A stretch of DNA of 64,000 bases from Kistimonas asteriae (GTDB lineage Bacteria > Pseudomonadota > Gammaproteobacteria > Pseudomonadales > Endozoicomonadaceae): NCBI RefSeq assembly GCF_018263925.1, contig NZ_JAEVHF010000006.1, forward strand, positions 124,001 through 188,000, in the 5' to 3' direction. Position numbers and translations under genes: made by a program. This document shows, in pieces, positions 47,392-56,244 of this stretch. Under the pieces are notes generated by a model. That model worked only from the letters and a program-made list of their open reading frames with translations, had not been told where the DNA came from and searched no databases. The first letter of the stretch is position 1, and each line of letters begins with the position of its first letter.

Positions 47392-48306
47392 TCATAAATG
47401 GCTCTTACCCAATCTCGCCCAGGAAAACCACTGTTTCTCACTCTGAAGAAAGTAAACACCACATAAGATGAGTCCCATTGCCACCAGATCCAAGGGAGCG
47501 ACAGGTTCATGCACCACAAAGTATCCAATAACCAGTGCAACCACCGGAGGAATATACGTCGCAGCAGACGCCGTTACCGCGCCTAACTGACTCACAATGA
47601 AGTAATAAAGGATAAATGCGCCACCCGTTCCCAACATACCCAAGCCTGCGGCAACACCCACGAGGGTTTTGGTATCCTCCGCAATCCGGGTGATCCCTTC
47701 AAAATCCGTGACAGCCGCAGAAACCAGCAAGGCAAATGCGACCTGATACGTGGAAAGCGCCACTGCAGATATGTTCAGGTCCGACAGGAATTTCCTGGCA
47801 TAGACAAACGATCCCCCAATACTCAGTGACCCCAGCGCCATATACAAGACTCCCTCAAGATTCACGCCATTGATTCCGCCAACCCAGGGACGTGCGATTA
47901 TGAATACCCCCAGAAAACCCAGCGCCACACCCACGCCCTTCTGGGCACTGACCGCCTCATCACGCAGAAAAATCAATGTCATCACAAAGGCAAACAAGGG
48001 GATGGAACCACTCAGCATCCCGGCCACACTGGACAGCAGGAGCGAAATCCCCAAGGCAAAGGCGTAGTAATACAGTACCGCTGCAAGCAGTGACATCATC
48101 AGGAAATGCGGCCAATAGCAAAGATGGGATAACCTGATTTCTTTCCGGTACACGGCATAACCCAGCAGTGGCAGGAAGCCAAAAAAGATACGCAGAAAAA
48201 CAATCTGTGCGGGCGATATAAACGCTGAAGCCCATTTTACAAACAGGAAGTTACTGCCCCAGATAATCCCAAGGGCGGCAAAAGCAATGTAAGCGATACG
48301 CTGCAT
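47392..48306 (-). CDS. EamA/DMT-family transporter
   Basis: A 304-residue inner-membrane protein with about ten hydrophobic helices in two EamA halves: ALGIIWGSNFLFVKWASAFISPAQIVFLR opens the first and GVLYMALGSLSIGGSFVYARK the second, with AATYIPPVVALVIGYFVVHEP near the end. Family members export amino acids and metabolites. It is 215 bases downstream of ovoA on the same strand, beyond a terminator, so co-regulation is uncertain. An in-frame TTG at 48324 is the alternative start. Confidence 0.9.
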   Translation of the reverse strand: MQRIAYIAFAALGIIWGSNFLFVKWASAFISPAQIVFLRIFFGFLPLLGYAVYRKEIRLSHLCYWPHFLMMSLLAAVLYYYAFALGISLLLSSVAGMLSGSIPLFAFVMTLIFLRDEAVSAQKGVGVALGFLGVFIIARPWVGGINGVNLEGVLYMALGSLSIGGSFVYARKFLSDLNISAVALSTYQVAFALLVSAAVTDFEGITRIAEDTKTLVGVAAGLGMLGTGGAFILYYFIVSQLGAVTASAATYIPPVVALVIGYFVVHEPVAPLDLVAMGLILCGVYFLQSEKQWFSWARLGKSHL

Positions 48307-48442
48307 AAAGAAACAACTCAACAATAATTCGTGGTAGTGGCCAGAAAGCCAGCAGAGTGGTAAGAGTCTGGCTGAAAAGCAGGCTAGGTGGTGCAGGATT
48401 TTATAACGAACCGATCAGAATAACTGACAAAACACTTTTACA

Positions 48443-48477
48443 GAAAAAGCCCTTGTAAACCGCATGAAGACAAGGGC
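48443..48477 (-). terminator. Terminator of ovoA
   Basis: Read on the minus strand, GCCCTTGT and ACAAGGGC (48477-48470 and 48456-48449) form an 8-bp stem followed by five T, 45 bases after the ovoA stop. Confidence 0.8.
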
Positions 48478-48521
48478 CGGTTTTTAGTCGCTCTATTGAT
48501 TATGTAGAAACGCGTTTTCCC

Positions 48522-50669
48522 TCAAACCTTCCTGCGCCAGACCGTGCACTGCGCCAGCGTATGCTGGAATTTTCTGGCCGTTTCCCGAATGACAAATTGC
48601 ACATCAACCGGTGGTTGGACCTCCTCGAAATGGGCATCCAGTACACGGCGCAGGCCGGTATACGTATCCAGCACCTCACCGTTTTCCCGGACACCTCCCA
48701 ACCATTTGTCTCTGGGCGTATAGTCTTCCAGCCAGGTATACGGCGATGTCAGCACCAGCAGCCCACCCGGACGAATCCGCTCATGGATCATGCCAAGGAA
48801 CTGCGCCGGATGATTCAACCGGTCGATCAGGTTGCCGGCGAATACCAAATCATAGTTGTCGTATATTGGCTTGAGGTTGCAGGCGTCTCCCTGGGTAAAC
48901 CGGATACGGTTGACGTCGATGTCGTCCAGCCCCAGTTCCGCCATATCTGCCACACAATAATCCCCCAGCTCCCCTTCCGTCGGTACGAAATAGCGAATTT
49001 TGCCTCGCTGCTGCAACTCGGAAGCGGCTGAAATAAACCGTGCTGAGAAATCAATACCGTCCACATGCTGGAACCAGCGGGCCAGTTCAAAGCTGGTACG
49101 CCCGACGGAACACCCCAGGTCAAGGGCGCGGGTTCGGGGGCTTTCCTGGCTCACGTCACGACAGATTTGTGCACAGGCTACAGGGTAGTTGGGGACATCA
49201 AAAAAGGTCTCGCCGTAATGGAAAGCCAGATACTGGGCGACCAGGGCATCTGTCTCATAAGGGTTCGCAGACGTGTTTTCTACGGCAGTCGACTCCACGT
49301 AACGGAAGCCCGCATGCTGGAAGAAGTGCCGACGAAAAGCATAGCGGGAATCCCGAATCGCATAATTGCCGGTGGACATCCAGCAGCCGCCCTTGATCAG
49401 GTTATGCCGGCCATCAAACGTCGGGGTGGAGAAATCATCGTAACAGGGGTGCACACGGAAACCATCAAAGCCATCGATGGGCGTTGTCGTCCATTGCCAG
49501 ACATTCCCGATGACATCGCACAACTCACCGGTGCGGAATTCATCCACAGGACAGGCGGATGCCCAATATTCAAGATTGATATTACCTGGCGCTTTGTCCC
49601 ACCAGGGCTGATCAGTATCAACCACGTCCCGAAGACAATACCACTCCGCCTCACTCGGCAACTGAATCTGACGCCCCGTCACTTCCGACTTCCAACGGCA
49701 AAAGGCCTGCGCCTCATGACAATTGACGTCTACCGGCCAGTTCCAGGGCATGGCAATCTCTTCAAGCATGGTGCGATAACGATAACCGTCACCTTCTGGT
49801 ACCCAGAATTCAGGATGGCGTGCTTCACTGAATGTCGCCCAGGCCCAGCCTTCATCCGTCCACCAGCGTTCAGTATCGTAACCACCGGCATCCATGAACG
49901 GCTTGAACTCATCATTGCTGACCAGGTACTCACTGGCACTGAATGCAGGGACTTCTACATCATAACGGCCGTATTCATTATCCCAGCCGTAGAGTGCATC
50001 ATCGTACGCCTTACCCAGTCGCAAGTGGCGTCCCGGAATTGCCACCAGCCGGTTTTCCGGTGCATCCCCCGTCTCTCGACAGGGCTCCCAGTAGGGATCC
50101 GGCTTCACATACGACAGAGGCAACTGGCGGATTAATACGGAAGACGTTTCCAGATGTATCCGCTCATGTTCGATCCCCATCATGATGATCCAGGCTGGGC
50201 TTTCCCAGGTAATCGGGATATCCAATGGCATGGTTGCAATGAAGTCAGAGACCAGCGCCCGCACCTTACGACGGTAATCTTTCATCGCAGACACGGAAGG
50301 CCATTGGTAATGACTGTCATCCAGGTCATCCCAGGACATTTCATCAACCCCGATAGCGACAATGGCCTCAATATCAGGATCAACGCGTTCCGAGATGAGT
50401 TTGGCGGTCATCAGCTTGTTAATAAAAAAAGACGCCGTATGGCCAAAATAAAAAATCAGGGGATGGCGGAGTGGAATGGCTTTTTCATACCAGGCTTCGT
50501 CACAGGCCAGTGTTTCAAACAGCGTTTCATATTGATCAAATGTCTGCTGAAAATAATCTAACAACTCTTGTCGTTTACTTTCGGGATCGCCACTGTTCAA
50601 CACCAGTGTACGCGTCACCCTGTCGGGATAATCACTGTAATTCACATCTTTCGCGGTATTTTCAGGCAT
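48522..50669 (-). CDS. ovoA: 5-histidylcysteine sulfoxide synthase / methyltransferase OvoA
   Basis: Makes ovothiol A, a mercaptohistidine antioxidant. The N-terminal iron domain couples Cys to the His imidazole ring: RTLVLNSGDPESKRQELLDYF opens it, and the iron ligands are His77 (GHTASFF) with His168 and His172 in EHERIHLE. A formylglycine-generating-enzyme-like fold follows (VIGNVWQWTTTPI, LIKGGCWMSTGNYAIRDSRYAFRRHFFQHAGFRYV). A SAM methyltransferase is fused from about residue 500 (ALDLGCSVGRTSFELARWF), giving the three-part, roughly 700-residue OvoA. The Tyr/Cys near-active-site pattern was not resolved. AGGAG lies eight bases before the ATG. Ovothiol is known in marine animals and some proteobacteria. 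Confidence 0.95.
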   Translation of the reverse strand: MPENTAKDVNYSDYPDRVTRTLVLNSGDPESKRQELLDYFQQTFDQYETLFETLACDEAWYEKAIPLRHPLIFYFGHTASFFINKLMTAKLISERVDPDIEAIVAIGVDEMSWDDLDDSHYQWPSVSAMKDYRRKVRALVSDFIATMPLDIPITWESPAWIIMMGIEHERIHLETSSVLIRQLPLSYVKPDPYWEPCRETGDAPENRLVAIPGRHLRLGKAYDDALYGWDNEYGRYDVEVPAFSASEYLVSNDEFKPFMDAGGYDTERWWTDEGWAWATFSEARHPEFWVPEGDGYRYRTMLEEIAMPWNWPVDVNCHEAQAFCRWKSEVTGRQIQLPSEAEWYCLRDVVDTDQPWWDKAPGNINLEYWASACPVDEFRTGELCDVIGNVWQWTTTPIDGFDGFRVHPCYDDFSTPTFDGRHNLIKGGCWMSTGNYAIRDSRYAFRRHFFQHAGFRYVESTAVENTSANPYETDALVAQYLAFHYGETFFDVPNYPVACAQICRDVSQESPRTRALDLGCSVGRTSFELARWFQHVDGIDFSARFISAASELQQRGKIRYFVPTEGELGDYCVADMAELGLDDIDVNRIRFTQGDACNLKPIYDNYDLVFAGNLIDRLNHPAQFLGMIHERIRPGGLLVLTSPYTWLEDYTPRDKWLGGVRENGEVLDTYTGLRRVLDAHFEEVQPPVDVQFVIRETARKFQHTLAQCTVWRRKV

Positions 50670-51059
50670 GTATCACGCTCCTGAGAGTACGGGTTAGCGG
50701 GTTGTCCTGTACTGCCCGGACACGGTCATCCATCGCTTATTGCTATCAGATGGTATTGGCCGGTGCAAACCACAAAGCCGGTACACTGATAGCAAGATTG
50801 TTCAGCAATCATGAAATCAGCGTGACAAGGCGGCCTTATGGCATGGCTTTACTGCTTATTTCTGTGCAGTAATCATAGTTCGTCGTGCAACGACGGATTC
50901 GCTCATAGGCGGTCGGTTCACAAAACAGATCAAGACCTTGCAAGCTTTTGCCTCTATACGATCACTTTCTTATAATCGCGATTGACCCGTCGATCACTGC
51001 ATCTTGCACAGGCGACCAAATGCCTGTGAACAATAACAATAAAAACACCCAGATTATTT
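50670..51059. other. Divergent region between ovoA and the PAP2 pair with a 10-bp inverted repeat
   Basis: A 390-base gap. TTGCTATCAG (50740-50749) and CTGATAGCAA (50786-50795) are perfect inverted repeats 36 bases apart, and a smaller CGTCGT/ACGACG hairpin lies further on. It should hold the divergent promoters. No ORF is convincing. Confidence 0.5.
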
Positions 51060-51395
51060 ATGATGCAAGACCTGTTACAGACGCTACGACACTGGCCTTT
51101 AGACAAACAGCTCACGCTGTTATTCCCCATCATTGTGTTGGCCATTGCCCTGCTATCGGGCTCCATTCTGGCCATAGAACCTATGGAAAACAAAGCAGCA
51201 CTTTTTGCGGGCCTTTTATTTTTATTGCTCATTCTGGTCATACCGCCATTGCTGCAGCGGCATATTGTGTCCTCAAATACAGCGTGGTTCCTGCGGGAAT
51301 TCTGGCCGGTGCCCGCGATATTGTTAGGCTATCTCACCATGCGTGTTTTCCGCCTGGAACTGGCCGTTGATTTCTTTCAGATACCCCTTGGATGA
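51060..51395 (+). CDS. Membrane protein, N-terminal half of a split PAP2-like protein
   Basis: A 111-residue protein with three hydrophobic helices (LTLLFPIIVLAIALLSGSIL, ALFAGLLFLLLILVIPPLL, PAILLGYLTMRVF). It ends in VDFFQIPLG, where single-chain PAP2-family proteins continue into the LD-x-LFG segment. The stop TGA overlaps the ATG of the next gene (ATGA at 51392-51395). It may be a separate coupled subunit or the front half of a frameshifted gene. Confidence 0.65.
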   Translation: MMQDLLQTLRHWPLDKQLTLLFPIIVLAIALLSGSILAIEPMENKAALFAGLLFLLLILVIPPLLQRHIVSSNTAWFLREFWPVPAILLGYLTMRVFRLELAVDFFQIPLG

Positions 51396-51985
51396 TCCAG
51401 CTCGATATCCTGTTATTTGGCCAGCCAGTACCTCTGTACCTCCAGCAATGGATTACACCGGGCCTGACGTTATGGATGGAGTTCGCCTACCTGCATTTTT
51501 ATTATCTGTTGCCCATTGGTTCGCTGTTCTATTTTTACTGGCAGGGACAACACCGGACATTTCTCCATCTTCGCAAAGCACTCATTTATGCACTGACCGG
51601 TGGTTTTTGCTTTTACTTCATACTGCCCGTTGTTGGACCTGTGACGTACATACCGGATCAGTTCGTTGTGCCACTACCGGCCAACCATGAAATACTGTAT
51701 GACGCCGTTAACAGTTTCCGTTACCTCTATGACTGTTTTCCCAGTCTGCATACCGCCATTCCCTGGCTGACCCTGATCGTAACCTGGTCCCGTCATCCAT
51801 GGCCCATTAAAAGCATCCTGTTGTTTATGGCGTTATCTATTACTTTTTCCACCCTGTACCTGCGATATCACTACGGTGCCGATGTCATCGCAGGGTTCCT
51901 GTGGGCGGTTCTGATCGCGCAATGGGTGAAACACCAGCCATCTGACCAACAAGACCGGTTAGTATCGACCGTTAAATTGACATGA
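51392..51985 (+). CDS. PAP2-superfamily phosphatase-like membrane protein
   Basis: A 197-residue polytopic protein with the PAP2 catalytic pattern: PSLHTA with His120 and RYHYGADVIAGF with His160 and Asp164, embedded among hydrophobic helices. It resembles the PAP2_3/inositol-phosphorylceramide-synthase-like group acting on lipid phosphates. The usual N-terminal helices of this group are encoded by the preceding gene in another frame. The N-terminus (MIQLDILLFGQPVPLYLQQW) is the middle of single-chain relatives. Substrate unknown. Confidence 0.8.
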   Translation: MIQLDILLFGQPVPLYLQQWITPGLTLWMEFAYLHFYYLLPIGSLFYFYWQGQHRTFLHLRKALIYALTGGFCFYFILPVVGPVTYIPDQFVVPLPANHEILYDAVNSFRYLYDCFPSLHTAIPWLTLIVTWSRHPWPIKSILLFMALSITFSTLYLRYHYGADVIAGFLWAVLIAQWVKHQPSDQQDRLVSTVKLT

Positions 51986-52079
51986 GCCGGAAAATCGCTA
52001 CCAACAGGCAAGGTTCACAGAAAAGCAGCAGTATTTTTAATATTAGATCTCTAAATCAATATGTATACTTTTCACTGTC

Positions 52080-52799
52080 CTACTCTAATATAACTAGCCC
52101 AGTCATCGTGAAAATTTTTGCTATAAAGCCAGATTGATCGCTATTTATTACACTGACATTGCTTCCAAGCAAGAATAACGCATTTCGTACTCGATCAGCT
52201 TCAGGATGTTTGATCACAAACTCTACCAGCTTACCACCATAAGGTATGGATACCGATGGGTGACTTGTGTCGCCCCAGTCAATAAGAAATGGAATGGCAC
52301 CATTCATCGGCATCGCATATGGATCGGTTAATTGCCATCTAATTTCATTACCATCCGGCATTGTCCTGCTCCCTGATTCAATCGAACCAAGTCCGAGCTC
52401 AGTATGCTTTGCCTTCTCTGATAAATCTATGATGTTATTTGTCCTATATACCCAAGTCACTAATCCCGACCTGCCTGTAGGTGGAATATCAATAAGAGCA
52501 CCGCGCAGAGGCGTAGGCAGTTGCGGATCTCGAGCTATTACTTCTAGATAGATTCCCGACCCTAGAGACAGGAGAGCATTGTGTGTCCCATACTGGGGAT
52601 GATGCCCTCCAGGAACAGGTCTAATACCCAGTATGCATTCAATATCTTCAATCCCTTGCTCAAGCGTTGTGCTGGCATAAATAATGTGGTCGATTCCATT
52701 GGTCATTATTGTGATTTGATCGGAACTACTATTATGAGACATAGATAAAATACCAATGAGCACTAACAATAAAGCTCCTGAAATTTTGCTCTTAGACAT
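52080..52799 (-). CDS. Glyoxalase-like (VOC) domain protein with N-terminal signal
   Basis: The domain begins near residue 35: GIDHIIYASTTLEQGIEDIE, GGHHPQYGTHNALLSLGSGIYLEVIARDP, then SGLVTWVYRT and IRWQLTDPY, as in Glyoxalase_3-type VOC proteins. A hydrophobic N-terminus (ISGALLLVLIGILSMSHNS) suggests export or anchoring, unusual for the family; an internal Met at residue 32 would give a cytosolic form. No ribosome site is obvious before the first ATG. Reaction unknown. The A+T content is higher than in neighbours. Confidence 0.82.
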   Translation of the reverse strand: MSKSKISGALLLVLIGILSMSHNSSSDQITIMTNGIDHIIYASTTLEQGIEDIECILGIRPVPGGHHPQYGTHNALLSLGSGIYLEVIARDPQLPTPLRGALIDIPPTGRSGLVTWVYRTNNIIDLSEKAKHTELGLGSIESGSRTMPDGNEIRWQLTDPYAMPMNGAIPFLIDWGDTSHPSVSIPYGGKLVEFVIKHPEADRVRNALFLLGSNVSVINSDQSGFIAKIFTMTGLVILE

Positions 52800-52930
52800 A
52801 ATATAATTATGTAACTACTAATTACTATACGGATGCTAACAGCCAAGAAGCATAGTCGGTATCACTAATTAGTGAATGATCAAATAGGAAGTAACACTAC
52901 GAACAATAAAGGCAATTATGTTTGATAAGT

Positions 52931-55180
52931 TCAAACCTTTTTCGCCATCACCACTTCCAGACGGAGACGCTCAATCACATTCAGCAACATCATGCCCTGG
53001 TCACAGTATTTGGCAGCAAGCTGAAGCAACTGGAACAATCCGGCATCCCTCTCGGGTAATTCATGTAACGGATAGTGTGCCTTGGAACAACGCAGACCCG
53101 AGACAGCACCTCGCCCATGTAACAATCGCGAAAATATCTCATATGACCAGAATCGATAACGAATGTAGAGCTGTTTCAAACCTGCCAGATACTCTTTGAA
53201 AGCGCCGGTTGCACGACTGTCTGCGGCAATGCGGTAGCCTTTTGCCAACAACTGTGTCAGTACACGCTGGGTCAACTGCCGGGCAGCCACGACATCACCA
53301 TTGCGTGTACGGGATTCTATGCTGACCTTGAGAGCCGTTTCCTCCTGATCACAGAGCCGAGCCACAATATCAGGGTCAAACTCACTGGCCATATCCAGCA
53401 TACGTTCCAACCGTTTCTCCGCGCCTTTGATCTGCTCTGCCAGTAATGTCTTTGCCTGGCTATTCGTTGGCTGTTGTTGTCGCAATGCAGCAATCTGTTC
53501 ATGCAAGTGCTCAATCGGCAATACCGTAGCAATGAGCAAACGCTTCGCCACTGCGACTTTCGCGGAGCGTGCCAACAGTCGATCAATACAGGCCAGCTCT
53601 GTGTTGAAGAGATAATGCTCCACCATGCGGGTCAAAACGTCATCGGGTAACAGCTGGAGCAAACGCCGCTGTTCCTTCTGTGAATAGGGTCGTGAGAAAG
53701 CCTCCAGGACTCGCATTTTTAATGGCAGTTGACCTTTGATAGAACGGAAATACCCGGCAATCATCGTGCAACGCGTCGCTTCCGAGAGCTGTAACAGCAG
53801 ACCGAATGCTGTTTCTGAATCGGTCTTTGACAAGGCACGCTGGCAGCGGGCCAGCAATGCCTGATCAGCATCTTCTGGTACATTGAGCACCATCCCCTCC
53901 AGCCGCTGGGTAGGGTATCCACCGGCCCGATAGAGTGCAGCCAGCACTGTCAGGACATCAGGTGACTCAGTGAGTCGATACAGCCGCTCATAATGCTGGA
54001 TAGCGTCAGGCATCTCTCGATGTTCAAGTGGGCAAATCATCTGTTCAACGTCTTTTGCAGCAGGATGTTGCGCCTTCACCTCTGGATACAGCACCTGTAA
54101 CAAAGAGAACAAGTCTGCTAATCCATCGCCGCTTTCAGTCTTACGGTTAAACGGCGCCATGGAATGATGGGACTGAACATACGTTTCCATCAGCAACTGG
54201 TTTGACAGGGCAAGCAGTAGCGCTGCGATCTCCTGCTGCCTCTGCTTTTGCACTGCGACCTCACCCCCTAGGGGAGACAGATAGTGTTTTGATAACAACT
54301 TGATCAAGGGTGAGTCCATGACATTGTGCCAGTTAAGCGTACCCGCATTCATATGCGTCATGAGCAGCGCGATGGCTTTTTCAGGCAGCGTACGGTGCAA
54401 CATCAACAACAGTTCAACCAACTGCGATTCATCCGCTTTACGAACCACCGACGAAGGCAACAATAACCGTAATGCCATCAGCGGCATGCGTCGTAGAAGG
54501 GAGGCGGACAATGCCAGTTGCCCCCGCTGCTCCATAAGACGGATGTCTTTGATCAAATTTACGGTCATCTGCCGCGCAATTTTATGCTCACGGGCATGAG
54601 CTTCACCGGCATTATCAACGATGTGAGTCAGCTGCTGTTTCACCGCATTCAGATGGCTCTCATAGTCACGATTCCGGCTGTTGACCGGTATCTGCAACAC
54701 GTTCTCCATCAGCACTTGCAGGTGGGACACACCACACCTTGCGCCATGTTGCTGCTGTTGTAGCGTATCTGGTGAAATCAATATCTCGGAAAAAGCGCTA
54801 GCGCAATAATGGTGAGAAATGATGTCCAGACGGCAATCTGTCACATGCAAAGGGCGGGAATCACGCGCACCGGATAAAACCGTCAGTGGCTGAATCCGTA
54901 GATGGCCTATGTCCAATACACGGACACGCTCCTGTAGATGAACCGTGTTATCACGTGTCACAAGCCTGATATTCGCAGCAGACAGACGAACGACAGATTC
55001 ATTGTCACTGGCCAGGGAGCGGTGTATGTCACACTCAAAGGTCTCTATGCACAGCTCTCCGGTTGCACCGTACGAGACTTGAGCCGCTACGGAACGCAGC
55101 TGGTAGTCCCCCAGCCATACGCTATCCCACTGCAGTCGGACGCTATTTTTATGGTTATCTTTCTCCCTGTGTAACGACAT
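52931..55180 (-). CDS. Large protein of unknown function (749 residues)
   Basis: No family is recognised. The first 150 residues alternate polar and hydrophobic positions with repeated beta-strand-like units (VRLQWDSVWLGDYQLRSVAAQVSYGATGEL; LHVTDCRLDIISHHY), reminiscent of AsmA-like beta domains but not clearly one. The remaining 600 are predicted almost all helix, with helical-repeat character (alpha-solenoid-like) and few Gly or Pro. No membrane segment or signal peptide is evident, so a cytosolic protein is likely. AGAGG lies eight bases before the ATG. It lies downstream of the OmpA-like gene on the same strand, behind a terminator. Confidence 0.6.
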   Translation of the reverse strand: MSLHREKDNHKNSVRLQWDSVWLGDYQLRSVAAQVSYGATGELCIETFECDIHRSLASDNESVVRLSAANIRLVTRDNTVHLQERVRVLDIGHLRIQPLTVLSGARDSRPLHVTDCRLDIISHHYCASAFSEILISPDTLQQQQHGARCGVSHLQVLMENVLQIPVNSRNRDYESHLNAVKQQLTHIVDNAGEAHAREHKIARQMTVNLIKDIRLMEQRGQLALSASLLRRMPLMALRLLLPSSVVRKADESQLVELLLMLHRTLPEKAIALLMTHMNAGTLNWHNVMDSPLIKLLSKHYLSPLGGEVAVQKQRQQEIAALLLALSNQLLMETYVQSHHSMAPFNRKTESGDGLADLFSLLQVLYPEVKAQHPAAKDVEQMICPLEHREMPDAIQHYERLYRLTESPDVLTVLAALYRAGGYPTQRLEGMVLNVPEDADQALLARCQRALSKTDSETAFGLLLQLSEATRCTMIAGYFRSIKGQLPLKMRVLEAFSRPYSQKEQRRLLQLLPDDVLTRMVEHYLFNTELACIDRLLARSAKVAVAKRLLIATVLPIEHLHEQIAALRQQQPTNSQAKTLLAEQIKGAEKRLERMLDMASEFDPDIVARLCDQEETALKVSIESRTRNGDVVAARQLTQRVLTQLLAKGYRIAADSRATGAFKEYLAGLKQLYIRYRFWSYEIFSRLLHGRGAVSGLRCSKAHYPLHELPERDAGLFQLLQLAAKYCDQGMMLLNVIERLRLEVVMAKKV

Positions 55181-55190
55181 CCTGAGTACC

Positions 55191-55259
55191 TCTATCCCTT
55201 AAATTCAACAAGCCCTTTAACCGGGCAAATACGCATGATTTAAGATTTAGAGGGATAGA
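55191..55259. repeat. Separated 9-bp inverted repeat upstream of the 749-residue gene
   Basis: TCTATCCCT (55191-55199) and AGGGATAGA (55251-55259) are perfect complements 51 bases apart, directly before the gene. A possible operator pair or transcript structure. Confidence 0.5.
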
Positions 55260-55323
55260 AAAGCAGCAAGTTCAGTGCCGCCGGCTAGACCATAGTCGGG
55301 ATACCGAAAGGACTTAGACTAAA

Positions 55324-55355
55324 GGCTAAGATTGACTCACACGCCGATCTTAGCC
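55324..55355 (-). terminator. Terminator of the OmpA-like gene
   Basis: GGCTAAGAT (55324-55332) and ATCTTAGCC (55347-55355) form a perfect 9-bp stem with a 14-base loop; on the minus strand TTT follows. It is 27 bases beyond the stop. Confidence 0.7.
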
Positions 55356-55381
55356 TCAGAAGGTGATTTCAGCGGATTTTA

Positions 55382-56065
55382 TTAATAAACAGCAACCGCC
55401 TCATAGTCACTTCCACCGGTCAGCTCAATCGTGACTACCCGTTCAAGTGCATAAGCATCCGCATCCCCTTTTTCGGCTTTAGACAGTCGATCACCATACG
55501 CATTCAGACTGATGCGGTCTTCGTGAATACCGGCATCCTGGAGGAAACGGCGGACTGAATCGACGCGTCGCTGGGAAAGCGCCAGGTTATACGCATCAGC
55601 GCCGCGGGGATCAGCATAGCCATCCAGCCGAACCTTAACCGATGGATTGACTGACAGGTAGCTGACCAGCGCCTTCAGTCGCTGAGTCGCTCTCTCATCG
55701 GGGGCGTCACCGGCTGTGCGAAACAGGACATCCTGCTGCAAGGTATCCAGCGCCAACGTTTCATACTGATGGATGGCAACCTGGGCATTGTGTAAGGCAA
55801 TCCGCAACTGTTCAGCTTCCTGCTGTGCGACGGTCAGATCTGACTGCACGGCATCCAACTGGTCGGCCTGGTTCACCTGGTTACCGAGATAATCACCGGC
55901 AGCCACACCAACCACAAGACCAACGGGCCCACCAAGCGCTGCACCGGCAATGGCTGCACTGCCGACCGTTGCCCCTTTCTTCCAGGTCCACTCAGCCGCC
56001 TGGGCCTGAGCAAACGTCAGTGTGCAGATCAATCCCAGGACTGAGGCGGCCATCATCTTCTTCAT
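55382..56065 (-). CDS. OmpA-domain protein resembling PdsO
   Basis: A 227-residue exported protein: signal peptide ending AQAQAA, a Gly-zipper segment (GSAAIAGAALGGPVGLVVGVAAG), a coiled-coil stretch (DAVQSDLTVAQQEAEQLRIAL), and an OmpA/MotB peptidoglycan-binding domain (VKVRLDGYADPRGADAYNLALSQRRVDSVRRFL). This order is what I know for PdsO, the OmpA-like member of the dedicated sortase system; the kinase and regulator of that system lie 10 kb away. The start at 56065 has AAGGAG seven bases upstream; a longer frame adds non-signal sequence. Confidence 0.75.
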   Translation of the reverse strand: MKKMMAASVLGLICTLTFAQAQAAEWTWKKGATVGSAAIAGAALGGPVGLVVGVAAGDYLGNQVNQADQLDAVQSDLTVAQQEAEQLRIALHNAQVAIHQYETLALDTLQQDVLFRTAGDAPDERATQRLKALVSYLSVNPSVKVRLDGYADPRGADAYNLALSQRRVDSVRRFLQDAGIHEDRISLNAYGDRLSKAEKGDADAYALERVVTIELTGGSDYEAVAVY

Positions 56066-56244
56066 CGTTGTGCTCCTTATCATGTGCGTTGTGTCTGTCC
56101 ATGATTTAACGCCATGAAGGAGGCATTCCGATGGTTCAAAAGCGATCAATTCGTGCTGAATTATGATGAATTATGGCAAGGCAAAAACCGGTTATATCAC
56201 TACTGACAGATCGCGCGACAAACAAACCATGCAAACGCTATAAC

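Noticed and set aside
49065..50135. Plus-strand open frame of 356 codons opposite ovoA
   Set aside because: Antisense shadow of a clearly conserved enzyme; the translation is low-complexity in character and lacks motifs.
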